Part shown: positions 1 through 11,482 of the stretch, one piece after another
Layout of the letters: each line of letters begins with the position of its first letter
Numbering within the stretch: the first letter of the stretch is position 1
NCBI GenBank assembly: GCA_002811645.1
Contig: PDIP01000063.1
Location: 73,431 to 127,287, forward strand
Direction of reading: 5' to 3'
Length of the DNA: 53,857 bases
Source of the DNA: Corallochytrium limacisporum
Taxonomy: Eukaryota; Opisthokonta
Made by a program: the position numbers and the translations under genes
Notes under the pieces: generated by a model
Databases searched by the model: none
What the model was told of the DNA's origin: nothing
The model's input: the letters and a program-made list of their open reading frames with translations, nothing else

Positions 1-72
1 AGATCCTCGGGAGTCAAGTTTTTCGGAGTTTTGACCCTGACATACCAGACAGAGGGTGGTACTAGGAAAGAA

Positions 73-111
73 GGAGAGACAGAGAGAGAGAGGGAGAGAG
101 AGACGGAGAGG
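73..111. repeat. GA-rich microsatellite
   Basis: Imperfect GA dinucleotide repeat with a few interrupting bases, all purine on the plus strand apart from two C. It is typical of the gene-start intervals in this window. Confidence 0.85.
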
Positions 112-188
112 GAAAACGAAAAAGGAGGGGCAAGGCTCCAGGCCCCCTTCCCCGGGGGCCCCCGGGGGGCTTTTCCCCAATTTTCCGC

Positions 189-220
189 TGTGTGTGTGTG
201 TGTGTGTATGTGTGTGTGTG
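189..220. repeat. TG microsatellite
   Basis: (TG)n tract of about 32 bases interrupted once by TA. Confidence 0.9.
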
Positions 221-657
221 CTAAAGCAAATTGGCCTTAGAGCCGTCTTCCCCTTTCCCCGGGCCGGGGTCGGCCACCGGGTGGGGGGGGGTTTAATTTG
301 TGCCAACCACGGTGCAGAGTACGGGAACTGGGGGGGGGGCCTTGGTGTGGGTGGTGTGCGGATGGTGTGCTGAGGAGCGTTCTGTTTTGGCTTTACGGTT
401 TCATGATAACGCAGGGTTGTTGTAACGGGGTCTTAGATCTACATGACATTGCAATGACAATTGAAAATGTACGGACACAGTTTTGTATGACAACGTGAGG
501 GTCAATGGTCATAAATCAACAATAACATTGATAAACAAAAATTATGTTGGTTGTGGAAAAGCTATAAGGAATCCCTTCACCAGCCTAATACACAGAGCAT
601 GAAGCATAGGAAAAGTACTCCAACAGTGATATTGGGTAGACAACAACACTTAGAACC

Positions 658-2085
658 ATGTTGGCGTCTGCGGGCAAGAGGCTCCTGGGCCGTAGCATGG
701 CTCAGGGCAATCAGGCGTCTGTGGCTCGGATTGCAAACACTGCGCTTGCCTATTCTACAGCCACAAAGACCTACGGTGGGCTCAAGGACGAAGACCGCAT
801 CTTCACAAACCTTTACGGACGGCACGATCCTTATATCGACGGTTCTATGAAGCGGGGAGATTGGTACAAAACCAAGAATATTGTCGAGAAAGGTGCCGAC
901 TGGATTCTGGACGAGATCAAGAAATCTGGTCTGCGCGGTCGCGGTGGAGCTGGGTTCCCCACCGGCCTCAAGTGGTCTTTCATGAATAAGCCCAGTGATC
1001 GTCCCAAATACCTTGTTGTTAACGCAGACGAAGGTGAGCCGGGTACATGCAAGGACCGTGAAATCATGCGTCACGATCCCCACAAGCTGGTCGAGGGTTG
1101 CTTGATTGCTGGTCGCGCCATGGGTGCTCGTGCAGCTTACATTTACATCCGCGGTGAGTTTTACAACGAATCCTCGGTCATGCAGCGTGCCATTAACGAA
1201 GCCTATGCCAAAGGTTTCCTGGGCAAGAACGCCTGCAATAGTGGCTACGATTTTGACGTTTACATGCACCGTGGTGCTGGGGCCTACGTCTGCGGAGAAG
1301 AGACCGCACTCATTGAGTCTCTCGAAGGCAAAGCTGGCAAACCCCGCTTGAAACCACCGTTCCCCGCTGATGTGGGTCTGTTTGGATGCCCAACCACTGT
1401 GACCAATGTGGAAACCGTTGCTGTCGCCCCGACCATCTGTCGCCGTGGTGGTGAGTGGTTCGCCTCCTTTGGTCGTGAGCGCAACCAGGGAACCAAGCTC
1501 TTCTGCATCTCTGGCCACGTCAATACCCCCGTGACCGTCGAGGAAGAGATGTCCATCCCCCTCAAGGACTTGATCGAGAAGCATGCCGGTGGTGTGAGAG
1601 GTGGCTGGGACAACCTGCTGGGTATCATTCCTGGTGGTTCTTCAGTCCCTGTCATTCCCCAAGACACTTGTGCTGAGGTGCTCATGGACTTTGACGCCCT
1701 CCGTGACGTACAGTCCGGTCTAGGTACCGCTGCTGTAATCGTCATGGACAAGAGCACTGATATTATTGCTGCCATCCAGCGTCTCGCTTATTTCTACAAG
1801 CACGAGTCCTGCGGTCAGTGCACCCCGTGCCGTGAAGGTACGACCTGGATGAACAAGGTTATGAAGCGCATGGTCACTGGCCAGGCGCGCAAGTCTGAGA
1901 TCGATATGCTCGAGGAACTCAGTCGCCAGATTGAGGGCCACACAATCTGCGCTCTGGGTGATGCCGCTGCATGGCCTGTGCAGGGTCTGATCCGCCACTT
2001 CCGTCCCGAGTTGGAGGCGCGCATTGACGCCTACCATGCCAAGCACGGCGATCCCGTGACTAAGGAGTACGCTGTGGCACAATAA
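658..2085 (+). CDS. NDUFV1: NADH dehydrogenase (ubiquinone) flavoprotein 1, complex I 51 kDa subunit
   Basis: This subunit oxidises NADH in the peripheral arm of respiratory complex I, on the matrix side of the mitochondrial inner membrane. It carries FMN and iron-sulfur cluster N3. The 475-residue product starts at the first in-frame ATG. An Arg/Ser/Ala-rich leader of about 35 residues looks like a mitochondrial presequence. The glycine-rich FMN/NADH-binding segment [13 protein letters not shown] is at about 94-106 and NADEGEPGT at about 122-130. The N3 cluster motif CGQCTPC lies near 385-391, and the fourth ligand is expected in the TICALGD segment near 427. Length and motif order match the mitochondrial family (human protein about 464 residues). 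There are no introns or frame breaks. It ends in TAA and faces the next gene tail to tail. Identification is very secure. Confidence 0.97.
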   Translation: MLASAGKRLLGRSMAQGNQASVARIANTALAYSTATKTYGGLKDEDRIFTNLYGRHDPYIDGSMKRGDWYKTKNIVEKGADWILDEIKKSGLRGRGGAGFPTGLKWSFMNKPSDRPKYLVVNADEGEPGTCKDREIMRHDPHKLVEGCLIAGRAMGARAAYIYIRGEFYNESSVMQRAINEAYAKGFLGKNACNSGYDFDVYMHRGAGAYVCGEETALIESLEGKAGKPRLKPPFPADVGLFGCPTTVTNVETVAVAPTICRRGGEWFASFGRERNQGTKLFCISGHVNTPVTVEEEMSIPLKDLIEKHAGGVRGGWDNLLGIIPGGSSVPVIPQDTCAEVLMDFDALRDVQSGLGTAAVIVMDKSTDIIAAIQRLAYFYKHESCGQCTPCREGTTWMNKVMKRMVTGQARKSEIDMLEELSRQIEGHTICALGDAAAWPVQGLIRHFRPELEARIDAYHAKHGDPVTKEYAVAQ

Positions 2086-2477
2086 CCATGTATTTTGTGA
2101 ACTATTCCATGACAAAAACCCCCACCTTCAACACATCATATTTGCCTAACATATCAAAAACATGTGGCTTTTGAGATGCCAAACTTTTTGAACACAAGCG
2201 ACGGTATTTTAGATGACCGGAACGCGCACCCAAAGAAACAGAACTGTCCTTGGTTCTGATAGATCCCCAATCCCCTTCCTTCATCCCCTCAGAGCAATCC
2301 ATTGCCTGAGAATTGAAGACTTATTAAAAACTACATCATCCTTTCCAACTAGCATTTGTTGTACCGGAGAAGCACAATAGTCAACCACGACCACCGAAAA
2401 ACCAAAACAACGTAATCCTTAACAATTCGCATGTCTTTGTATTATGTGGGTCACAAAAGAGTCGGGGGCAAGTATCA
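2086..2477. other. Convergent intergenic spacer
   Basis: A 392-base gap between the stop codons of NDUFV1 and the minus-strand gene. It holds both 3' ends and is AT-richer than the flanking coding DNA. There is no microsatellite and no frame of interest. Confidence 0.6.
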
Positions 2478-5400
2478 CTAGGCCACCTGCTCGTCGTAGA
2501 GCTTTTTGGACAGCATCGTGAACGCTTTGCTATTGAAACAGTCCTCGAGGTCCTCAAGCTTTGTCTCCACCATGCACACAAGCTCGGGCATGGCGGGTGC
2601 TTTCTTGCGTTGGATCACGCAGACTGCCTTAAACGGCTGCTGGTCCACGGTCTCTTTGCGCAGATTCTCCCGGACCGCCTTCTCATCCTGGAAGGTGACT
2701 GTGCAGATCCCGCTGATACGGATCTTCATAATGATGCACGGTTCCTTCTGAACCATTTCCAGACCACCGTCGAGGTCAAGGATTCCGCCTTCCGGCAGAC
2801 GCTTAAACTCGACAAGTCGCTGCTCCAGGCTGACCGAGTTGATCGTGACGTCCGCGACCCGATCGTCATCGGCTAAGCAAACAAACTGCTGGCCTTGCAG
2901 ACGCAGCGACGGACGGAAAATGTACGCCGTGCCCTCTCTCGTCATAAAGTCTTCACCACCAGCCACGTTCAACGTGCCGGCCGCGGTCAGCTGTGAGAAG
3001 CGGCTGCGGTCTGCTGTACACTCAAACACTGTGCTCGAAGGCTGGGCGGCGTCGACGAAAGCGGCGGGCAGTTTGACCGGCGACGGCTTGGCCGCACGGA
3101 CCATGCCAAGGGGAATCGCGCGCATGGAATTAGCGGCCGTGGGTGCCTTGATGCCGCGGTTGCTGCTGGCATCAATCGCGGCCGCACCGTTCGCAGCAGT
3201 GGAAGCCGTCCCGCCGTTGGTTTTTTTCTCGCCGCTCTGTTTGGCATCGTCAGCGTTGGTCGCCTCGAAGACGTTTTCCTCCGATTCATACAGCATCGGT
3301 GCCGGGGTGGGTGGAACGTCGCAGACATTGATCGCATTGCTCGGATCCAGTCCAAAGAACGGGCACTGTTCATGCGTCACGTAGCACACGGGTTGCCCAC
3401 CGTTGAGTGGCGTGCGCGTCTCCGTGCCGTCCTTGTTAGTGGAATTCATCCAGACCAGATAGCAGAGACCCGGCTGCAGGCGGTCGTCCACGTACGCGCC
3501 CATGATGGTCATATCATCCGCATAGACATTGTTGACGCGGTAGTGACGTCGGCCCGGCTGTAGCATGTGACGCACATTGTCCTTGTCCCAGACAATAAAA
3601 CCGGTAGCGTCCCGGAAGTGACCTTTTTCATTCAGGATAGCTTCGGGCACGTGACGCTTCATGTCCATGAGGAGACTGTCAAAGTTATCACAATGCGAAG
3701 TCACCTTGGCACTCTTCCACCAGTCTGTGTAAAGCTTGATCAACTTGCGGAACGTTGCATCGTCCATGGATTTGAGCAGATTCAGAGCCTTCTGCACGCC
3801 TTCGATTTGGCCTGTGGGCTGGCCTTCGTTCTCCATCTTTGACGCCTCCTCCTGAGCCTCACGGATGCTCTGAATGTCCACGTTGAAGGGGTCGAGGCCA
3901 ACCTCGTCAATGCATTCCGCAATGGCCAGTTGAATCTGCAGCATACGCTGAGGACTGGATGATGCAAGTTCAAAGAGTACGGCATCATCCGGATCAGCGA
4001 GCAGGGCAGCCATGCGCTTCTCAAGCATTTCCTGCTCCTCGTCAGTGGTGGCCTTGCTTAAGCCTTGCTCCGCATTCTTTTCGTTCGCCTCGGCAATTTC
4101 CGAGCTGGTCAATTTACCGAGCTTGGTAACGCCCTCCGACTTGCGCATGCCCAGCAGTTGCTTCTCTGGCGTCACCTGGCGTCCCTGGTCGCCGTACGCG
4201 GGTGGCGCAGTGATGCGCATGGAGCGGCCCTTCGGTGCATCGCCCATCAGGCGCTTGCCAGTGGTGGCATTTATCGCTCGCTTGGGTGACGCGCCCCGCA
4301 GCATTGCGATACCACCGCCGTCGTCTGAGTCACCGTCGCTGTCTGTGTCGCTGCCGGCCCCAAAGGCGGCCATGCGCTGTCGCTGAGGCTTGCTCTTCGT
4401 GTCTGCTTTCTGCGGCGTGCCTTCCTGCTTCTCCTGACGGCGCCGCATGGTAATGGTTTCAATGTCCTCGCTTTCCGAATCTGCCGACTCACTCCCAGAG
4501 CCGCTGCTCTCATCGCTGCTGCTCGCCCCAAAGAGCACCTTCTGCCGGGGCTTGGGGGATTCCTGAGTGGATCCCTGTTCTAGGGGCGCCAGCTTAGAAG
4601 AAGCCTTGCCGCCGACTTCCAGGTTCTCCTTGGCCAATGTCGTCAGGTCGACCGAAGACGCCTTCTCAGCGTCCACGACGTGGCGCAGGCGCGGGTTGAA
4701 AGTCTCGTGGTCCGGACTCGGGCTGCGATCGCGGCGAATCATGCCACCTGACCCGGGTGCCCGGTAGTGCATGCGCATGGCCTCCGCACCGTCGTCTTCC
4801 ACTTGATTTAGCACTCCCGAACAAGCCATGTCGTAAACGTACTGCAGATTCGACGTCGTTTTGGTTTTGCGCATGGACAGGCCGCTGTGTTGAGCCTTTC
4901 GGATGATGGTGCGCGGCCCATTCATTCGGGTGCTGACCATGGGCATGAACGTATTGATGACTTCCGAGGGCTGTCTAGTGGAACTCGAGACCAGCAACGA
5001 GGATTGTCTCACAGCCGTGTTGCCCTGGGGATCACCAGGTTGTATCGTTAGGTCACCTGTCGGCAGGGAAAGCCGACCCATTGGTAAGCTACGTTCTTCT
5101 CCCGCCAGAACATTTCCTGGAATAGCCTTGGCTACGCCTCCTTCGCCCATGGTAATATTCATGTTACCGCCGCCGCTGTTCACGTTGAGATATGGAGCCA
5201 TCAGAGACTGCAAGTGGCCGCTTGAGTTCGCCGCGCGCACTACCTGGTTTTCCTTCCAGATGCGATACCATTCGCGCCACATGAGGTTGTCCAGACGCCT
5301 CGCCACAAGGAAATGGCTAGGGAGCATTCCATCACTCTCTTCCATGCTGTGGAAGGCTTCCTGGACGCTGACTTCTTGTCCCTGCTTCCAGTAGTCCTTA

Positions 5401-5873
5401 TACTTCTTGTTGTTGTTATTGATCATGAAGGCACCAATTTCCTGGTGCATAACCTTCTCTATAAATGTGCGCAGTTTGTGGGTATGGTGCGCCGTGGGAC
5501 CGTGTTGTCCTTTGGTGGACACATGGCGCAACAGTGTGTTTGCATGTCCCACAACGTGAGAATCGACGGGCAGTGCCTCAGAAGCCATGGCATTCGTCTC
5601 ATCGGCCAGCGACGAGTTGTCATTGTCATGGGGTTCGTTGCTGCTCATGGATCCCTGGCGTACGATAGGTGACCCAATGCTGGAAATTTCTCGGGAGCTG
5701 TCTGGTCCACCATGGTGGTCATCATGGCCGACGATTTCCGTCACTTCGTCCCAGGTTCTTGCGTGCAGTAAAGCAGAGTCGTCGACACAGCGACTCCGGA
5801 CCGAGTTACTCCGTGATAAGTGGTCTTGAAGTTCTGCCATTGTAGGCCTATGTTCTGCTGTTGACTGCGGCAT
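2478..5873 (-). CDS. Large acidic, serine-rich protein of unknown function
   Basis: A 1131-residue single-exon protein from the first in-frame ATG. I do not recognise its family. A helical, possibly globular segment lies at about 135-215, rich in Trp, Tyr and basic residues. A Ser/Asp/Glu-rich stretch with many casein-kinase-2-like SDSE sites follows at about 450-530, interspersed with basic RRRQ/KPQRQR patches. A helical region with a Trp pair (TDWWKS) is in the middle, then a region rich in VWDKDN and YADDMT-type segments that looks beta-rich. An Ala/Pro linker leads to a folded C-terminal block of about 190 residues. There is no signal peptide or membrane helix. This composition suggests a nuclear or scaffold protein, but that is inference. 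The stop is TAG followed directly by TGA. Codon use is like its neighbours and the ORF is unbroken, so it is a real gene. Confidence 0.85.
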   Translation of the reverse strand: MPQSTAEHRPTMAELQDHLSRSNSVRSRCVDDSALLHARTWDEVTEIVGHDDHHGGPDSSREISSIGSPIVRQGSMSSNEPHDNDNSSLADETNAMASEALPVDSHVVGHANTLLRHVSTKGQHGPTAHHTHKLRTFIEKVMHQEIGAFMINNNNKKYKDYWKQGQEVSVQEAFHSMEESDGMLPSHFLVARRLDNLMWREWYRIWKENQVVRAANSSGHLQSLMAPYLNVNSGGGNMNITMGEGGVAKAIPGNVLAGEERSLPMGRLSLPTGDLTIQPGDPQGNTAVRQSSLLVSSSTRQPSEVINTFMPMVSTRMNGPRTIIRKAQHSGLSMRKTKTTSNLQYVYDMACSGVLNQVEDDGAEAMRMHYRAPGSGGMIRRDRSPSPDHETFNPRLRHVVDAEKASSVDLTTLAKENLEVGGKASSKLAPLEQGSTQESPKPRQKVLFGASSSDESSGSGSESADSESEDIETITMRRRQEKQEGTPQKADTKSKPQRQRMAAFGAGSDTDSDGDSDDGGGIAMLRGASPKRAINATTGKRLMGDAPKGRSMRITAPPAYGDQGRQVTPEKQLLGMRKSEGVTKLGKLTSSEIAEANEKNAEQGLSKATTDEEQEMLEKRMAALLADPDDAVLFELASSSPQRMLQIQLAIAECIDEVGLDPFNVDIQSIREAQEEASKMENEGQPTGQIEGVQKALNLLKSMDDATFRKLIKLYTDWWKSAKVTSHCDNFDSLLMDMKRHVPEAILNEKGHFRDATGFIVWDKDNVRHMLQPGRRHYRVNNVYADDMTIMGAYVDDRLQPGLCYLVWMNSTNKDGTETRTPLNGGQPVCYVTHEQCPFFGLDPSNAINVCDVPPTPAPMLYESEENVFEATNADDAKQSGEKKTNGGTASTAANGAAAIDASSNRGIKAPTAANSMRAIPLGMVRAAKPSPVKLPAAFVDAAQPSSTVFECTADRSRFSQLTAAGTLNVAGGEDFMTREGTAYIFRPSLRLQGQQFVCLADDDRVADVTINSVSLEQRLVEFKRLPEGGILDLDGGLEMVQKEPCIIMKIRISGICTVTFQDEKAVRENLRKETVDQQPFKAVCVIQRKKAPAMPELVCMVETKLEDLEDCFNSKAFTMLSKKLYDEQVA

Positions 5874-7504
5874 GGTGACAGTTTTCGTTAACTTGTGTCC
5901 CGTGTGGTTTGATTTAGTACAAGAGTCCTATGGATACGAACCAGTGTAATATATGCTACAACGTCAATCTAGACAAGTTGATATTCCCAAGTCTAGGCAC
6001 GTACTAATGTGCGTCTGACACTAGACTATAACACAAATACATGGTAGCATATAAACTTAAACAAATGGTTCTTCTCTTTAACTTCTCTTGTTTCTCCTTT
6101 GTTCACCCGAGGACCGCTTTGTCGGGTCCTTTCTTTACTTCCTGGACGTCCCTTGCAACAGACTATTACTGACGGACGTGAATTCGCAAAACGGAATTTT
6201 GCGACTCGTTCCGCCTGGTTTGCTCAGGCTCTCTATTCCCGTCGCTATTTTCAATTTTTGTTTCTAAGAGATGTGACACCTCTACAGGCATGCAACCTCT
6301 AAAGACCTCGATTACCAATCGGTTCCTGGGCCAACATGTGCAGCCCCAAACACCTTGGCCTTGGTAGCTCTTCGAATTTCAAAAGTTGAGCAATACCCAT
6401 TATTCGTCCTATCCTGAACTTCGGCCAGTGCTCCACAACTCAATCAAATGGACAGCCACGAAATTACTGCCACAAAAAAACAACACAAAACATTCCGAAC
6501 ACCAACGTTTCCCCTTTTTCAAGCAAACGGTCTCACCCCGGCCCAGGGGAAGCCTTCACACCGCCCATAGCGGAAGAAGCAGGCGCCCCCTCCCCCCGGG
6601 AAGCCCAACGGAGCACACCTCCCCCCTTCCCCCCTTTTACCCCCCCCCTTCTGGGCAAGTCCCGGTGTCGAAAGTAAAAACGTCAAAAGTACACTTGCAG
6701 AAAAAGGGGGTCAGACTGCCCAAAAAAAAACTCAATAATAAAAGATTTCAAGAAAAAAAAAAAAAGAGAAAATAGGAGAAAAAGGTCGACGGGGAGAGAC
6801 ACGAGTCGTTTTGGTGCAGCTCGCTACCCTACCCTACCCTCTTTGGAACCCGGAAAGTGTATACATTAGTACAGTGCAGGACGGCATAATGGATCACCGG
6901 GAAAAAAAAAGGCGGACCACCAAAACACGACACCCTGAAACCCCGAAACCCGCACCACACAGACAACACGCGCGCAGGTGAAGTGTTAACCAAAGCAAGC
7001 AAGAAAGGCAGAGAAAAGGTGGAAAGAGAAAGGGAAAAAAGAAAAAGAGAAAGAGAGAGAGAATTGTGGCCCACGCATGCACGTCATAACCGCCAGTGAA
7101 GCCAGCTCAAAGGCACCAAAGGGCTATTGCCCATCGGTCGTGTGAGCTAGATACTCGCTCTCTCTCTATCTGTCTCCCTAAGGGCTTTTATTGGAAGGGA
7201 GAAAATTGTAGACAAGGGGAAGGATTGGGGGGGAGGGATGGTGGGCCAAAATCCATAAAAAGAGAGCCAGGGCAGACGGTGACACTCACCCAGGCGGTGA
7301 CGATGCGGTCATATGACCGTCACCTCCCTCCTCCGCTACTGGGGGGCGGCGGGCCGCGTTTCTCTTATTTCTCCACCCGGCCCCTTGCACTATAACGACT
7401 GCTCTCCCATTCTCAGTGTAGTGATATTTTGATACATTGTATATTGAATAATACTGTCCTGTGCTTGTAATTGTAATTGGCCTTGGTAACCAGCCGAAGG
7501 TTTC

Positions 7505-7651
7505 CGGAACCCGTCGGTACAGGGGTGCTTGCGAGCGGCAGGCCGAGGCAGTACTGAACCAATGCAAGAATGTCCCAGCTGGCCACAGGGACAGGGAGGG
7601 AGAGAGAGAGAGAGAGCTCCGCCGTGTTCCCTACGGAACCCGTTCGGTATA
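7505..7651 (+). repeat. Imperfect direct repeat pair (CGGAACCCGT-CGGTA)
   Basis: CGGAACCCGTCGGTACA at 7505-7521 recurs as CGGAACCCGTTCGGTATA at 7634-7651, with one inserted T and one substitution. The second copy runs into the TATAAATAG element. The role is unknown. Confidence 0.5.
7591..7617. repeat. GA microsatellite
   Basis: Short (GA)n tract beginning with a GGGA interruption. Confidence 0.8.
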
Positions 7652-7656
7652 AATAG
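7648..7656 (+). promoter_or_regulatory. TATA-like element TATAAATAG
   Basis: A good match to the eukaryotic TATA consensus. It is followed 8 bases downstream by a perfect 8-bp inverted repeat (CTCTGCGG, loop GGCA, CCGCAGAG; 7664-7683) and preceded by the small stem GTTCC-CTAC-GGAAC (7626-7639). No ORF follows on either strand, so if it is a promoter the product would be non-coding. Chance occurrence is possible. Confidence 0.25.
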
Positions 7657-8578
7657 CCTCACTCTCTGCGGGGCACCGCAGAGTCCAAAGGGGCACACAC
7701 AAAGTGCGAGCGAGAGGGCTAGACACGGGCAAGTCCGCACCGGAAAAAGAAATAGAGAAGGACAGACGGTGGACCAACGGTGGTGGTGTGTGAGTGGTGG
7801 GGTCACCACAAGCATGTCCGTTCCGGGACGGTTGAAAGGGACCAGCAGCAGGGCAGCAGCAGCAGCGCCTTAGTAGGGGGTGGGTGGGTGTAACAGAAGA
7901 AGGAGCTAAGCGAGACAAAGAATTTGGGGGGGGGGTGGTGGTTCCCCCGCTCTCCCCGGGGCCGATCAAAAGACTAAAAAAAGCAGCAGGCCCCCCCCTC
8001 CTCCCCCTCGTCCTCCGCCGGGGAGAGATCGGAAACGGTGGAACACCACGGATCCAAACCGAAGGAAAAAAAATCGAGAACCAAAGAAAAAAGAAAATAA
8101 AGAAGAAAGAGCCGAAGAATGGACAAAAAAAGGCAACAAAAACTTTCATTAGCAAAAGTACCTGATCCTGATTCTAGGTAGAAACTCAACCAACAAAACA
8201 CCGTAGCAAGACCAGGCTCAAGTAAAGAGGAGAGAGAGACAGAGAGTAACCGGAGAGCGCGCGAGAAACCAAGACAGAGCGCTGACAAAGAGCGAGGTTT
8301 TTAAGCCGAGAATATCAGAAAAGCCTAAGAGAAACCGCTGACGCTGACAGCCGGGACCCGCTTCCCCCTCCTCCCCGTAAGGCGTACCGCACGTACCATA
8401 AAGAGCGAGCGATGGCCCGCGGTACTTTTTAGAATGGAACCGAGGGAGCTGGTATGGCGAAGGGAAGGGGAGCGTGTATGGGTCAAGGGTAAAAAGCGGC
8501 ACAAAGGAAAAAGTTTGCTCTCTCGGTTTTGGAGTAGTGGTCGGTCGGTCGATCGATCGGGTGGTTGGCTGGCTGGCA

Positions 8579-8600
8579 CAGCACACACACACACACACAT
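8579..8600. repeat. CA microsatellite
   Basis: About 11 copies of CA. Confidence 0.85.
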
Positions 8601-9020
8601 GGGTGATGGTTTCTTGGCGGTCTTTTGTTCTTGCCCGGTCGTCTCGCCGCGATGTGTATGTGTAGTGACAAAGAAAAAGGGACTCATAGAAACTGAGGTC
8701 CCAAAAAAAAGCCAGAGCGACACACGGAACGGGACAGCGGTGGTTAATGAATAGCGGGGAATGCGAAGGTCCGAGAGATTCCGTAGGGAAGACCGGAAAA
8801 AAAAGGAGGAGAAGAAAGGTAAAAAGGCAAGAGAGACGACACGTTGGGGCGGTGGTGAAGTAAACATTTTTGCAGTACTTTGAGTATTAATTATTTCTAT
8901 ATAGGGTCGAGGCGGAAAAGATCGGGAAGGATAACAAGGACGAATGAAATGGTAAAGAAATTGAGAAAGAAAGACAAGAAACAAAAAAAAAACAGGGGTG
9001 AGTGTATGTGTTGCGGTTGT

Positions 9021-9157
9021 GGGGGGAAGGGAAGCAAGCAGGAGGGGGAGGGACGAGGGGGAAGGAGGGGGGGGGTTGGTGTTGGTGAGTGAAAGGAACA
9101 AGGAAAGGGGGAGATGTGGGGAGGGGGAGGGATTTGGTAGGGCCGGGGAAGGGGGCG
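9021..9157 (+). repeat. G-rich purine tract with many G runs
   Basis: More than ten runs of three to nine G separated by short A/T-containing spacers on the plus strand. The pattern could form G-quadruplexes on this strand. Confidence 0.7.
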
Positions 9158-11428
9158 GTTGGTTCATTGGGCCCGCCAAGGAACAGGGAGAGTGGACACA
9201 CACGCAGAGAGTGTGTGTGTTGGTGTGTTTCTTTGTCGTCTTTGGTCTCCCTTCCAAACCCCCCCCCGGGGGCCCCTGCCACCTTTCAGAACCTGCACAC
9301 ACGAGGATGGTACACCCAAAGTTGGCGTGGAAGTGTAAGCAGTCCGGAACTATCTGATCGTTCCTTTCGATCTCTCCTTTCTGTCCACATAAAAAAATCA
9401 AAACGAGGTTTAAAAAACAAACAGCAAAATCTCAGTGAACTCTGGGGTGTGATGGTACTGATCATATACGAACAAGCGGATTCCAAAACGAGCAAGCAAA
9501 AAAAAAACTTGTGTGTCTGAATTCGTCGTCAAAAAATTGCCTTCCGGGAAACGGAGAGTTTTTTTTTGCTCTGCGGTCGCTTCCCTCCTTTCCCGGCATC
9601 TACCCCTCCCCTTTTTAAAAAACTGGTTTTTCAGTTCCTAACCAAAAAAAAACACCTTCTTTCGTTTATCTTTTGGACTTGATCCATTTTTTGTTTACCT
9701 CGGGCTTGTTCTTGGTTGGCGGTTTCTTTGTGATTCAGGACCGAAACACGGAGCAGCAACAGCACACCGAAGGGGAGAGAAAAGGGGGAGGTTAGAGTTT
9801 AGGAGACGGTTACTTCCTGGAGAAAAAAGGGGAAGGGTTAGTATAGAGTTTGTTTGGAGATCTTAAAAGAAAGTATTAAAGGGGGAGCCGTGCCACGACG
9901 GCCGTTGACAAGGAGCCCGAAGGGAAGACTAGTGACGGAACCCGTCCCTCATGCTTCAATGGGGCGGAGAAAAATCATTTAAGTATGTTTGTTATTGATA
10001 AAACAGAAGATAAACTATCTCCCACATCCTAAACTTCAAACCTGTGTCACCGTTTCGGGAGATTCTGACCTCTTCCGGTGGGAGTAGACCCAAAAGAGCT
10101 GGGAGCTTTCAGGGATTCACGTGACTTGGGACTTTCGATAGTGAATATATGACCACATGGCCGTCTCTTTTTCTAATTACTGTCGGACTTAAGCTGCACG
10201 CTCAACCTCCCCCCCTCCCCTCCGGGTCGGTCGGTTGGTGGTCCGTGTCATCACCACCACCGGCCCCCCTCCTCTCCCCCCCTTTCAACCCTAACCCGTC
10301 GTCCTCCACCGGACCGGCCCGGGCCCCAGGGGCATTGGTTTTAAAGTCCATACGTTCAGCACTGGTGACTCTGTCTCTGTCCGTGTACCTACGTCACGGG
10401 GAGTCTGACGAGGCCCGCCCCCCTATCTATCCCGCCCAAAAGAAAGCTTTAGACAGCTCCGACCGCCCGGAGAAAAGGAGAAGATAACAAAAAGGGGAAC
10501 AATAGCTCGCTATATTCAGTACCGAATCGTTGCGGAACGGTAGTGGGGCGGGAGTGTAAACGCAACTCAGTGGCATGAATCCTTGCGATGTGTCGTGATT
10601 GGGAAATCGGGCCGTCAGGGCGGCAGGCAAGGGGTGGTATGCGCAGCCATCGTACGGTAGCAAGCAGTGCGTTCGTAACGGCCATGCGTGTGTGATGCGG
10701 GCATGCTGATTGATCGAGGTTTATGGAGAACGAGCATCGCTCTGTGGCATCATCCGGTTGAGGTGGGAAGTGGAAGCGGTGGGGATCACTTGGGGCGATA
10801 GACAGGTCGAGACAGCGATGGTGTGGATGGAGATTATAGGGGTGATGCGACCACACCTCAGGAACTCAGTTCAGTTTCAAGACGCTGATGAACTGCGCAG
10901 GCATGACACTAGGTGCAGGCAATGAACGGCCATATGGCACCAATCGCCGTCACGGTGGCCGCAAGAAAGATACCATCTAAGATTAACGGGCGGCGTGCGG
11001 CAACCAGAATTTTGTTGCCTACCCAGGAGGATTGTCGTACATTGTTCATACGTGACTCAAAGTTGGTGTCTCAAAGGGGCATTTGTGGTGGGGGGGACCA
11101 GAGATGTAGAGATTGTATATGGTAGACGCATGCTTAACGGTCTCCCAAAACATGCACAAGCAAAGATATTTCAATGGGCCAACATGCCGTTGGCCATGAT
11201 TAATTGTGTACTGCGCGCACTTGCCATGATCACGTTCGTAGCAAACTATAGATCTCTCTGTTGGTCCAATGATCATCGCCTGCCCATTCGGTTCGCATGG
11301 CTGGGGTATGGCTGGTAACATCTGCTACCGGCTCGGTCCCCGTGTGGCCCAGCCAGCCTACTTTGCGATAGCGTGCTCCACTTCGTGCGCGGTGAAGGAG
11401 TGCTCCTTCTCGCTGCCTGATACATTTT

Positions 11429-11482
11429 CCCTTTCGCTCTCTCTCCCTTTCGCTCTCTCTCCCTTTCTCTCTCTCTCGTCTG
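11429..11482. repeat. Pyrimidine tandem repeat (CCCTTTCGCTCTCTCT unit)
   Basis: Two near-identical copies and one degenerate copy of a pyrimidine-rich unit of about 16-18 bases with an internal CT repeat. Confidence 0.75.

Larger units (their letters stand above)
1..657. other. Non-coding upstream region of NDUFV1
   Basis: No frame here looks like a real protein. The first 300 bases are low complexity: a GA-rich tract, a C/G-run block around 140-180, a TG microsatellite, and G runs near 283-340. From about 380 the sequence becomes AT-richer and ends directly at the NDUFV1 start codon, so this is most likely the promoter and 5' leader of that gene. No clear TATA box was identified. Confidence 0.6.

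Noticed and set aside
577-1584. Long antisense frame over NDUFV1
   Set aside because: Shadow of the strongly conserved NDUFV1 frame on the other strand.
6823-6840. TACCC repeated three times
   Set aside because: Too short and not a known telomere unit; simple repeat.
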